Shown: piece by piece, positions 42,359 to 49,602 of the stretch | Numbering within the stretch: the first letter of the stretch is position 1 | Layout of the letters: each line of letters starts with the position of its first letter | Assembly: GCA_033763435.1 (NCBI GenBank) | Contig: JANRKN010000007.1 | Location: 1-64,000, forward strand | Source: JANRKN01 sp033763435 | GTDB lineage: Bacteria; Planctomycetota; Phycisphaerae; Phycisphaerales; UBA1924 | Reading direction: 5' to 3' | Length of the DNA: 64,000 bases | Translations under genes and position numbers: made by a program | The notes under the pieces: model-generated | The model's input: the letters and a program-made list of their open reading frames with translations, nothing else | Told to the model about the DNA's origin: nothing | The model's database searches: none

Positions 42359-43789
42359 TCACGGGGCCATTTGCGCCACGCGCGGCCCTGCGACGGGCGA
42401 AGCCAGCGCGCGGCTGATCGCGACGTACGCGGTGAGCACGCGCGTGCGCGAGTCCTCGAGCTGCTGTTCGATCTCGAGTCGCTCACGCTCGGCATCCAGC
42501 ACCGCGATGAGCGGATCGGCGCCCGCGGAGTAGCGAAGCTGCGCGAGGCGCTGAGCCTCGATGGCCGAGGCAATCGCGAGCTCGAGTCGCGCGCGCTCGC
42601 CGAGCGCACCGCGATGCTCGGCGAGGGCGGACTCGACCTCCGCGACCGCCCGCCGGACAACCTGCTCGTAGGCCGCGAGGGCGGCTTGCTGGCGCGCGCC
42701 CTGCGCCCGCACCTGAGCGCGCACGCGCCCGAAGTTCAGGATGGGCCAGCGAACGGACGGGCCGACGCCGAAGGCGATGGAGTCGCCTGAGAACAGCTTG
42801 CCGATCTCGCCGGACGCCACGCCGAAATCGCCCAGAAGCGTGACGCGCGGGAACAGATCGGCGGTCGCGACGCCTACGCGCGCGGTCGCCGCGGCCAGCT
42901 CGAACTCTGACGCGAGAATGTCGGGCCGCGCTCGCAAGAGATCCGAAGGCACACCCGCCGCGAGCGACTCGGGAACGGAGATCGCGTCGGGCGACGCCTC
43001 GAGCAGCGAGGCGACCTCGGCCGGCGCAAGCACGCACAGGACCGAGAGCCGATGCACGCTCACGCGGACCGCGGCCTCGAGCGGCGGAATCGCGGCCCGA
43101 GTCCGCTCGAGCCGTGCATCGACACGCCGGACGTCTGCGATGGTGCCCGCGCCCTCGCGCGCGAGCGCATCCGTGATCGTCGCCAGCCGCTCCTGGTTCA
43201 CGACGCCTCTTTGTGCAATCCCAAGCTGCGCGCGGAGCCCGCGAACGCGGATGTACTCAGCGGCGATCTCTGCGGCGAGGCTGCGCCGCACATCGTGAAG
43301 AGATGCTTCTGCGGCGCGTGCATCAAAGGTTGCGGCGGCGGCCGCGCTGCGCAAGCGCCCCCAGAGGTCCAGCTCCCAGCTGCTCTGGACGCCTACCGAG
43401 AATCGATTCTCGGTCACGCCGTCGCCCCCACGCTCGTCGGCGTTGCCCGACTGTCTCCGGCGCTCGGCCTCGGCGAAAGACTCGATCGTGGGGAAAAGGT
43501 CCGCCTCCGCCGCACCGAGAAGCGCGCGGGCCTCAGCGACCCGTGCGACCGCGATCCGCAGATCATCGTTCTTCGCGAGACCGGCGCCGAGCAGCGCCGC
43601 GAGCGTCGCGTCACCCGCGGCCAGCCGCGCGATCGATGGCGCCTGAGCGCCCGCCGCATCGGGCGCGGCCTCGACTTCAACGAACCGCGCGGGCACCTCG
43701 GGGATCGGGCGCTGATCGGGGTCAGGCCCGATCGCGCAGCCCGAAACCAACGCCAGCACACCACAGCAGCCAAGCACGTGCGCACGCAT
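42359..43789 (-). CDS. Outer-membrane factor lipoprotein (NodT/TolC family)
   Basis: 476 residues from ATG 43789 (a GTG at 43792 is possible). Lipoprotein signal with lipobox LVSGC (Cys about 18) followed by AIGPDP, typical of NodT-type channels (CxxGPDY). Two OEP repeats: the first with SWELDLWGRLRSAAAAATFDARAAEAS near 140-165, the second with VRWPILNFGRVRAQVRAQGARQQAALAAYEQ near 345-375. Forms the trimeric outer-membrane tunnel. The start overlaps the stop of the HlyD gene (TGATG). It could serve both the ABC pump encoded upstream and the RND pump encoded downstream. Confidence 0.93.
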   Translation of the reverse strand: MRAHVLGCCGVLALVSGCAIGPDPDQRPIPEVPARFVEVEAAPDAAGAQAPSIARLAAGDATLAALLGAGLAKNDDLRIAVARVAEARALLGAAEADLFPTIESFAEAERRRQSGNADERGGDGVTENRFSVGVQSSWELDLWGRLRSAAAAATFDARAAEASLHDVRRSLAAEIAAEYIRVRGLRAQLGIAQRGVVNQERLATITDALAREGAGTIADVRRVDARLERTRAAIPPLEAAVRVSVHRLSVLCVLAPAEVASLLEASPDAISVPESLAAGVPSDLLRARPDILASEFELAAATARVGVATADLFPRVTLLGDFGVASGEIGKLFSGDSIAFGVGPSVRWPILNFGRVRAQVRAQGARQQAALAAYEQVVRRAVAEVESALAEHRGALGERARLELAIASAIEAQRLAQLRYSAGADPLIAVLDAERERLEIEQQLEDSRTRVLTAYVAISRALASPVAGPRVAQMAP

Positions 43790-44841
43790 CACTGCGCTCC
43801 CGCCTTGATAAAGACATCGAGCTTCTGACCCGCGTACACCCGCGGCGGCGAACCAACCACGCGATACACCACAAACAGCACCCGCGTATCGACGCGCTCG
43901 GTGGTCGAACCCGTGGTCGAGACTTTGGGCACAACGCGCGGCTCGATCCGGACAAACTCAAGCCCGATGCGCGCGCGCTCGCGCCCGCGCACAAAGCCCT
44001 CGGCGACCGCGCCCGGCTCGACCCGGCTCGCATCCTCCTCGTCAACCTGCACGCGCACTTCGAGGCCGCCCTCGCGGGCGAGCGTGATCGGTGAGCGCTG
44101 GGGATCGCCAGGCTGCACGTATTCGCCCTCGCGGACGTCCACCCGCAGGACCGTCGCGTCGGCGGGAGCACGCACGGTCAGACGATCGATCTCGGCCTCG
44201 AGTTGCTGCGCCTGCGACCGAGCCAGGTCCCGCTCATGCTCGGCAACGGCGAGGTCCGGGCCCCATGTGCCCGCCTCAAGACGCGCGAGCTGGGCCTGTG
44301 CTTCCAGCAGCTCGGCCTCGGCCGCCCGAACCGAGAACGCGCGCGAACGAAGCTCCTCCATGCTCATCGCCCCTTGCGCGCCAAGCGACTCGCCGCGGGA
44401 GAGCAGATCGCGCGCACGCTCGACGGCAACCTTGGAGGCCTCCACCCTCGCGCGGGCCGGCGGCAGGTCTTCGGGGCGCGTTCCCGCACGCAACCGCTCG
44501 AGTCTGGACTCCGCACCCGCAAGCGCGGCGCGACTGACCGCAAGCGCTGCGGAGAGCGAGCGGTCGTCGATCTCGAACAGCGGAGCGCCCTTCTTCACCC
44601 GGTCGCCTGTGACGGCGTGAACACGAGTCACCACGCCCGCGAGCGGGGCACCGACCAGGACGGCCTCGCCGGGGCTCTGGATCTCGCCCAGGCCAGCGAC
44701 GGTGTCGGTGCCGAGGGACGTTGTCGCGGGGGGATTTGGCGCGGTGGTGAGCTGATCCTCGGGCTTGAGGATGACGGTGGTGGCCGCGCCGAATCCGAGC
44801 GCCGCGGCGGCGAGCACGGGGATGCCGAACTTCACGAGCAT
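43789..44841 (-). CDS. HlyD family ABC-exporter adaptor (DevB-like)
   Basis: 350 residues. An N-terminal anchor (FGIPVLAAAALGFGAATTVIL) precedes a biotinyl-lipoyl half (GAPLAGVVTRVHAVTGDRVKKGAPLFEID near 63-92), a long coiled coil of about 100 residues, the second lipoyl half (VRAPADATVLRVDVREGEYVQPGD near 215-238) and a barrel domain ending VYAGQKLDVFIKAG. The arrangement with an FtsX-type permease and an ATPase matches DevBCA/YbhG-type exporters. The stop overlaps the NodT gene start and the ATPase gene is 16 bases upstream, so it is mid-operon. Confidence 0.9.
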   Translation of the reverse strand: MLVKFGIPVLAAAALGFGAATTVILKPEDQLTTAPNPPATTSLGTDTVAGLGEIQSPGEAVLVGAPLAGVVTRVHAVTGDRVKKGAPLFEIDDRSLSAALAVSRAALAGAESRLERLRAGTRPEDLPPARARVEASKVAVERARDLLSRGESLGAQGAMSMEELRSRAFSVRAAEAELLEAQAQLARLEAGTWGPDLAVAEHERDLARSQAQQLEAEIDRLTVRAPADATVLRVDVREGEYVQPGDPQRSPITLAREGGLEVRVQVDEEDASRVEPGAVAEGFVRGRERARIGLEFVRIEPRVVPKVSTTGSTTERVDTRVLFVVYRVVGSPPRVYAGQKLDVFIKAGAQ

Positions 44842-44857
44842 GACGGACTCCGTTGGA

Positions 44858-45568
44858 TCAGTGGTGGGCAGTCGCGGCCGCGGACCGACTGTCCTCGACC
44901 TTGGTCATCAGGCCGTCTTCCATGTGCGCGACACGGTCGGCAAAGGCGTAGACCCGCGGGTCGTGTGTGACGACGATCGCGGCGCGGTCAGGGTGAACGG
45001 CCAGTTCGCGCAGCAGCGTCATCACCGCCTGACCGGACTTGCCGTCGAGCGCCGCGGTCGGCTCATCGCACAGCAGCAATCGGGGCTCGTGAACCAACGC
45101 ACGCGCGATCGCGACACGCTGCTGCTGGCCCCCCGAGAGCTGGCGAGGCAGCTTGCCCAGGTGCGAGCCGAGCCCGAGCTTATCGAGCAGCGCGCGGGCG
45201 CGTTCGAGCGCGACGTCCCACGGGAGTCCGGACGCGACGAGCGGAACGGCGGCGTTCTCCGCGGCGTTCAGCCCGGAGAGCAGGTTGTACTGCTGGAAGA
45301 TGAACCCGATGTTCCTGAGCCGGAAGGGCACGAGCTCGGCGCCACCCAGCGCGGTGACCTCTTCGCCGAAGACGCTGACGGTGCCGGTCGCACCCCGGAG
45401 CAGCCCGGCGATGATCGAGATGAGTGTGGTCTTGCCGCAGCCGCTGGGACCGACGAGCATCGTGAGCTGTCCCGCGGGCGCGTCAAAGTCAACGCCCTTG
45501 AGCACGCGCAGCGGCCCGGCAGCGGTGGGAAACTCGATCTGCACCTGCTCGCACTTCACGCCCGGCAT
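44858..45568 (-). CDS. ABC transporter ATP-binding protein (DevA/MacB/LolD type)
   Basis: 236 residues from ATG 45568, two bases after the permease stop. Walker A VGPSGCGKTTL near 39-49, Q-loop GFIFQQYNLLSGL near 88, signature LSGGQQQRVAIARAL near 144-158, Walker B LLLCDEPTAALD near 164-175, and H-loop VVTHDPR near 200. The QQYNLL and CDEPTAALD wording is typical of the LolD/MacB/DevA branch, which powers FtsX-like permeases. Energises export through the adjacent permease, HlyD adaptor and NodT channel. Confidence 0.95.
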   Translation of the reverse strand: MPGVKCEQVQIEFPTAAGPLRVLKGVDFDAPAGQLTMLVGPSGCGKTTLISIIAGLLRGATGTVSVFGEEVTALGGAELVPFRLRNIGFIFQQYNLLSGLNAAENAAVPLVASGLPWDVALERARALLDKLGLGSHLGKLPRQLSGGQQQRVAIARALVHEPRLLLCDEPTAALDGKSGQAVMTLLRELAVHPDRAAIVVTHDPRVYAFADRVAHMEDGLMTKVEDSRSAAATAHH

Positions 45569-45570
45569 GG

Positions 45571-46716
45571 TCAGCTCCTGAACACCACGGCAGGGTCCAC
45601 GGTCAGCACTCGGTGCACACTCACCACGCATGACACGAGCGTGACGACAACGATGAACAGCCCCGTGCCGACGAAGATCGCCGGGTCCATGAACATGCCG
45701 CGCAGGCCCCCGCTCAACTGCGGCGAGAAGATGGCAAAGAACGCGCTGGCGACCCCGATCCCGAGGCAGTAGCCGACGACGGAAACGAAGATCGCCTGCG
45801 AGGAGATCATGCCCAGGATCCGCGCGTTACCCACGCCGATGGCCTTGAGCGCGGCGAACTGCCTGAGGTTTTCGACACTGAACATGTAGAAGGTCTGGCC
45901 GACGATCGCGACGCCGATGATCACGCCCATGAGGATCGTGATCCCGAAGTTCTCGGCGACGCCCGAATAGTTCAGAACCCATTCCTGAGACTTCGCTTTG
46001 AAGCCCGCGCGGGAGTGCGCCTGCATGCCGGTTGCGGCCGAGATCGCGCGCGCGGCCTGCTCTGGTGGTGTGCCCTCTGCGGCCCGCGCGAGCACGTACG
46101 TCACGGGGTTCAGCGTCTCACGCGCAAACTCAACCGCGAGCGAACGCCGGGTGTGCACCCGCGGCAGCCCCGTCCACGACGGGCCCGTGTAGCTGATGCC
46201 AACGATCTCCGCGCGGCGCTGGCCGATCTCGACGACATCGCCCGTGCGGAAAGGGACACCCGGGAAGATGTTCGCAAAGCCCGCAGCATCGAGGATCACC
46301 GCGTCGGGCCGGCGAAGATCCGCGAGCGAGCCGAGCAGCATGGTGTGGGGCGCTGCGACGAGAGACGAATCGTCCACACCGATGAGCGTGACAGACTTGT
46401 TCGCGCCCTCACGCGTACGCAGTTGGGCGATCGCCTGGTAGTACGGGACGGCCCACTCCACACCCCGCACCGACCGCACGCGGTTGACCATCAGCTCGGC
46501 CATCTGATCCGGCTGGTCGACGGTCTCGACGCTGGGCTTCATGACCCAGACATCCGCCTCGCTCGACTCGATGATGTCGCGGACGGAAGACTCCATCACC
46601 GAGTGGAAGATCGCCGACTGCTGGCTGATGAGCAGCGTCGCGAACGCGATGCCCATCACCAGCGCGAGGTACTTGGCGGTGTCGTGGAGCAGGACTTTGA
46701 ATGCGACACGAATCAC
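45571..46716 (-). CDS. ABC transporter permease, FtsX/DevC-like
   Basis: 381 residues. TM1 near 16-36 (YLALVMGIAFATLLISQQS), a periplasmic domain of about 210 residues, then three C-terminal helices (NFGITILMGVIIGVAIVGQTF near 257; AIFVSVVGYCLGIGVASAFFAIF near 307; GTGLFIVVVTLVSCVVSVHRVL near 348) ending DPAVVFRS, the pattern of DevC-type FtsX-domain permeases. Such proteins act as mechanotransmission units rather than channels. Its ATG overlaps the TetR regulator stop by four bases (46713-46716). Confidence 0.92.
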   Translation of the reverse strand: MIRVAFKVLLHDTAKYLALVMGIAFATLLISQQSAIFHSVMESSVRDIIESSEADVWVMKPSVETVDQPDQMAELMVNRVRSVRGVEWAVPYYQAIAQLRTREGANKSVTLIGVDDSSLVAAPHTMLLGSLADLRRPDAVILDAAGFANIFPGVPFRTGDVVEIGQRRAEIVGISYTGPSWTGLPRVHTRRSLAVEFARETLNPVTYVLARAAEGTPPEQAARAISAATGMQAHSRAGFKAKSQEWVLNYSGVAENFGITILMGVIIGVAIVGQTFYMFSVENLRQFAALKAIGVGNARILGMISSQAIFVSVVGYCLGIGVASAFFAIFSPQLSGGLRGMFMDPAIFVGTGLFIVVVTLVSCVVSVHRVLTVDPAVVFRS

Positions 46717-47462
46717 GAGCGCGACCCCTTGCGGCGTGACGACGCGCGACCGCGCGAACCCGCCGCGACGCCCGACGCCGATCGGGCCTTGGCCGACGCG
46801 GGCGAGCGCTCAGCCTCACGCCGATCGACCATCCGCAGCCTGAAGGCCTTGACCGCGTCCAGCGTCAATCCCGCCATGCACTCGACGTAGTGATCCGGAC
46901 TTGCCGCGATCGTTCTGGCAATGTCGGGCGCCAGATGATCCAGCATGCCACGCTGCAGGTAGAACGATGATGTGAGGCTGTACATGGCGACGACGCCGAA
47001 CTTCACTTCGGGCGAGTCCGCAGGCCTCCGCGCAGCGCGGGACACGACTTCGCACAGCCAGTTCCACTCGGGCACAACCTTGAGCGCGAGCACCTCGCGG
47101 TACGCGGGCGAGGGATCCATCTCCTCGCGGAACAGCAGGCGAATCTGCCACGTCGAGGCCGCGGCACGGATGTCGGTAATCGCCCAGCGGATCGCCGTCC
47201 GCAGCGCCTCGTCAGGCTTGGCCATCAGCGCCTGCGTCGCCAGCGGCGCGGCGTCGGGTGAGACCTGGCAGGCCAGCAGCAGCGCCTCGCGATAAAGCGC
47301 CTCCATGCTCCCAAAGTGGTACGGGATGGCGCTGAGCGCGACGTGAGCCTCGTGCGCCACCTCCCGCGCCGTCACGCCCGAGAACCCCCGCTCCGCGAAC
47401 AATCGGCCCGCGGCCTCGATGATCGCCCGCCTGGTTTCAGTTCCGTTCCGTCGCTGAGCCAT
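46713..47462 (-). CDS. TetR family regulator, CecR-like, of the efflux operon
   Basis: 249 residues from ATG 47462, supported by GGGAGGA four bases upstream. The N-terminal HTH (ETRRAIIEAAGRLFAERGFSGVTAREVA... IPYHFGSMEALYREAL, about 7-55) is standard TetR. The C-terminal part (WQIRLLFREEMDPSPAYREVL, VVAMYSLTSSFYLQRGMLDHL) resembles the CecR/DUF1956 domain; E. coli CecR controls an HlyD-ABC exporter in the same way. A basic tail (RGRASSRRKGSRS) is extra. First gene of the operon, directly behind a 35-bp palindrome that very likely is its operator, so autorepression is expected. Confidence 0.93.
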   Translation of the reverse strand: MAQRRNGTETRRAIIEAAGRLFAERGFSGVTAREVAHEAHVALSAIPYHFGSMEALYREALLLACQVSPDAAPLATQALMAKPDEALRTAIRWAITDIRAAASTWQIRLLFREEMDPSPAYREVLALKVVPEWNWLCEVVSRAARRPADSPEVKFGVVAMYSLTSSFYLQRGMLDHLAPDIARTIAASPDHYVECMAGLTLDAVKAFRLRMVDRREAERSPASAKARSASGVAAGSRGRASSRRKGSRS

Positions 47463-47478
47463 CGCTCCTCCCGGGTTC

Positions 47479-47513
47479 TTGTCGTACAAATGTACTGTAC
47501 ACTTGTACGACAA
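47479..47513 (-). promoter_or_regulatory. 35-bp palindromic operator for the TetR regulator
   Basis: Outer arms TTGTCGTACAA (47479-47489) and TTGTACGACAA (47503-47513) are exact reverse complements. Between them lies a nested palindrome TGTAC-T-GTACA (47491-47501). Only the base pair flanking the inner palindrome (47490/47502) breaks symmetry. It ends 17 bases from the regulator start and overlaps the candidate promoter. Size and nesting suit two TetR dimers on one site. Confidence 0.88.
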
Positions 47514-47517
47514 TCAA
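47489..47517 (-). promoter_or_regulatory. Candidate sigma-70-type promoter of the efflux operon
   Basis: On the minus strand TTGATT (47512-47517) is followed by exactly 17 bases and then TACATT (47489-47494). Each hexamer matches consensus at four of six positions. Both boxes overlap or abut the 35-bp palindrome, which would explain repression by steric block. Functional use is inferred. Confidence 0.5.
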
Positions 47518-47938
47518 CCGGGTTCGGCAAGGTTTTGAATGACCACCCAGCACAGGCACCCCAGCTCCGGGCAGCCCGCGCAGGCCAGTCCGCCGGCTGA
47601 AGCCCCGAGCAACCCACCGCGGAGAACACGCGGCGCGATCTCTGAATGGTTGCGGAAAGGCGGCGTCGTGCTGCTCAGACCCCGTGACCGTCCTCAGTCC
47701 GCGGGCGCCCGCGCACTGCAACGCCCCGAGCGCCCGCCACCCGCAGGGTTCGCCTCGATGGACTCTGGACCCGCGGCGGCAATGAATGCACTTCTGGCAA
47801 CCACAGGGACCGCAAACCCTGCAGCACACACCCGACCACGCAAGACCACCGCGGGGCAAGAAACGACCAAAACCCCTGAAATCCAAGCGGATTTCGAAGC
47901 AAGTGAGATCGCGTGCGCTTCTGTGGAAAGTGGGAAAG

Positions 47939-48013
47939 TGACCCCGATGGGATTCGAACCCATGTCCCTACCGTGAAAGGGTAGTGTCCTAGACCGGGCT
48001 AGACGACGGGGCC
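47939..48013 (-). tRNA. tRNA-Glu (anticodon UUC)
   Basis: 75 bases on the minus strand, without an encoded CCA. Acceptor GGCCCCG pairs with CGGGGTC (one G-U); anticodon stem CTACC/GGTAG holds loop CTTTCAC, giving anticodon TTC; the T-arm contains GGGTTCGAATCCC. The discriminator base is A. It lies upstream of the efflux regulator on the same strand and 66 bases from the divergent nadD. Confidence 0.97.
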
Positions 48014-48079
48014 ACGGATGAAGAACATGAAGGGTGGATCGTACCCCGCCGACCGCGCCCGGTCACCTGAGGGCCAGCC

Positions 48080-48805
48080 ATGAACCCGACGCGCCCTTCC
48101 GACCAGCCAAACCCCGCCCCAGCCGGCCCGACCGGCCAGAAGGCCGTCGCCCGAACCCTCCTCTTCGGCGGGACGTTCGACCCGCCCCACCGCGCCCACA
48201 TGGCGATGGCGCTTCGCTCGCGCGAAGCCTGGGAGCGCGAGGCCAACGCGCCCGTCCGCATCCTCATCGTCCCCGCGGCGCGTTCGCCTCACAAGGACGA
48301 CGCGCCCCGCGCCAGCGACGATGAACGCCTCGCGATGCTCGCCCTCGCCTGGAAAGATGCGCTCCACGCAACGATCTGGCCCGGCGAGCTCGAGCGCGCG
48401 CGCGTCACGTCGGGTCCCTCGTACACGATCGACACTGTGCGAGAACTCGCGGCCCCGGGCTCGGAGCTTGCGCTCTTGATCGGTTCGGATCAGGCGGGCG
48501 CATTCCACCGCTGGCGCGAGGCGCGCGAGCTATTCGCGCGGGCAAGGCCCTGGGTGGTGCCGCGGGGCGAGGTGCGCGACCGCGCCGCGCTGCGCCGGGC
48601 GTTGGAGGCAGCGAACTTCTGGACGCGCGAGGAGCTCGATCTTTGGCCCGCGCGGTGGGTCGATGCGCCGATCGATCCCGCCAGTTCGACGCTTGTGCGA
48701 GCGGAACTCGCGAAACGTGAGCCCGACCGCGCGCTGCTCGAATCGCTGCTGGGCGCCAAGGTTTCGCAGTTCATTCTCACGCGCGGGCTGTATCGCGCCC
48801 GCTAA
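48080..48805 (+). CDS. nadD: Nicotinate-nucleotide adenylyltransferase
   Basis: Adenylates nicotinate mononucleotide in NAD synthesis. 241 residues, with about 25 low-complexity residues before the conserved LLFGGTFDPPHRAHMAMA (nucleotidyltransferase GxFDPxHxGH motif, here with Arg before Ala-His). VPAARSPHKDDAPRASDDERLAML follows, then SYTIDTVREL and the C-terminal SSTLVRAEL (family ISSTxIR). Alternative starts could remove the leader. It converges on a methyltransferase gene and overlaps its stop by four bases (48802-48805). Confidence 0.92.
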   Translation: MNPTRPSDQPNPAPAGPTGQKAVARTLLFGGTFDPPHRAHMAMALRSREAWEREANAPVRILIVPAARSPHKDDAPRASDDERLAMLALAWKDALHATIWPGELERARVTSGPSYTIDTVRELAAPGSELALLIGSDQAGAFHRWREARELFARARPWVVPRGEVRDRAALRRALEAANFWTREELDLWPARWVDAPIDPASSTLVRAELAKREPDRALLESLLGAKVSQFILTRGLYRAR

Positions 48806-49602
48806 GCCTGTCGCTCGCCCCGCCCCGCACCCCGACGCGCCACGATGATCGCGGGGCGGATCGGCCCCTCGAGTGCGCGCGAGCCTTCGCGCTGGCGCTT
48901 GAGAAACTCACGGAGCGGGCGCGAAAGCGCGGGGCGTTCACGGCCAAGCATCGTCGCGCGGCGCGAGAGCGCCCTCAGAATCGCGCGGTTCTGCCTCGCG
49001 ACGTCGCGGACGGGGAGCACGAGCACTTGCAACGCCTGATCGCCCAGTGATTCGATCAACGCGCGGGCCGAGCGGGCGGTGTGCAGGTGCTCAAACTCGC
49101 CGCGCGGGTCGCGCGAGGGGATCCGCAGCGCGTCGTCGATCACGTAGAGCCCGCCGGGACGAACAAGTCGACGCAGGGCACTCGCCGCGCGCTCGAGCGG
49201 GAAGAGCCCGATCATCAGCGCCAGGTCCGCACGGGCGCGGAGCCGCACGCGCGAGACGTCCGCACGGACGAACCGCACGCGCGAGCCAACACCCTTGCGC
49301 TCGGCGAGAGCGCGGCCCTCATCAAGGAACGGTGCGAACGCATCGAACGCCTCCACACGAGCGCCGAACTTCTCTGCGAGCATCACCGCGAGCGCGCCTT
49401 TGCCGCAGGCGAGCTCCATCACGCGTGCCTCGCGCCCGAGGCCGTGACGCGCGATGAGGTTCACGATTCGCCTCGGCGCGCTGCCGAGCGAGGTGAGATC
49501 GGCGAGCAGCTCCGGCAGGCACGAAATCAGCGCGGGCGGCGCGTCGACCGACGCGGCAACCTCTCGCAGCACTCGGGCCGACGGACCCCGGCGCGGCGTC
49601 AT
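48802..49602 (-). CDS. SAM-dependent methyltransferase, class I
   Basis: 266 residues from ATG 49602, overlapping the kinase stop by four bases (ATGA). SAM-binding motif I VMELACGKGALAVMLAEKFGARVEAFDAF near 60-82, an acidic residue ending motif II, VRFVRADVSRV near 105-115, and RPGGLYVIDDALRIPSRDPRGEFEHLH near 145. The first 60 residues resemble the N-terminal lobe found in small-molecule methyltransferases. The substrate is unknown. Position directly behind two TPR kinases suggests co-expression with them. Confidence 0.8.
   Translation of the reverse strand: MTPRRGPSARVLREVAASVDAPPALISCLPELLADLTSLGSAPRRIVNLIARHGLGREARVMELACGKGALAVMLAEKFGARVEAFDAFAPFLDEGRALAERKGVGSRVRFVRADVSRVRLRARADLALMIGLFPLERAASALRRLVRPGGLYVIDDALRIPSRDPRGEFEHLHTARSARALIESLGDQALQVLVLPVRDVARQNRAILRALSRRATMLGRERPALSRPLREFLKRQREGSRALEGPIRPAIIVARRGAGRGERQA

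Larger units (their letters stand above)
47463..47938. other. 476-base gap between the TetR regulator and tRNA-Glu
   Basis: Both neighbours lie on the minus strand. The left part carries the TetR ribosome site, operator and a candidate promoter; the rest has no gene that I would support. An open frame at 47539-47976 on the plus strand runs into the tRNA and looks like a composition artefact. Confidence 0.6.

Noticed and set aside
42359..43789. Possible second, RND-specific outer-membrane factor
   Set aside because: No second OEP-type protein exists near the RND pair; the intervals at 40685-40787 and 42015-42358 are too short to hold one.
47539..47976. 145-codon plus-strand frame ending GFEPMSLP
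   Set aside because: It runs into the tRNA-Glu gene, and its last residues are simply the antisense of the T-arm and anticodon arm. Composition is low-complexity and there is no ribosome site.
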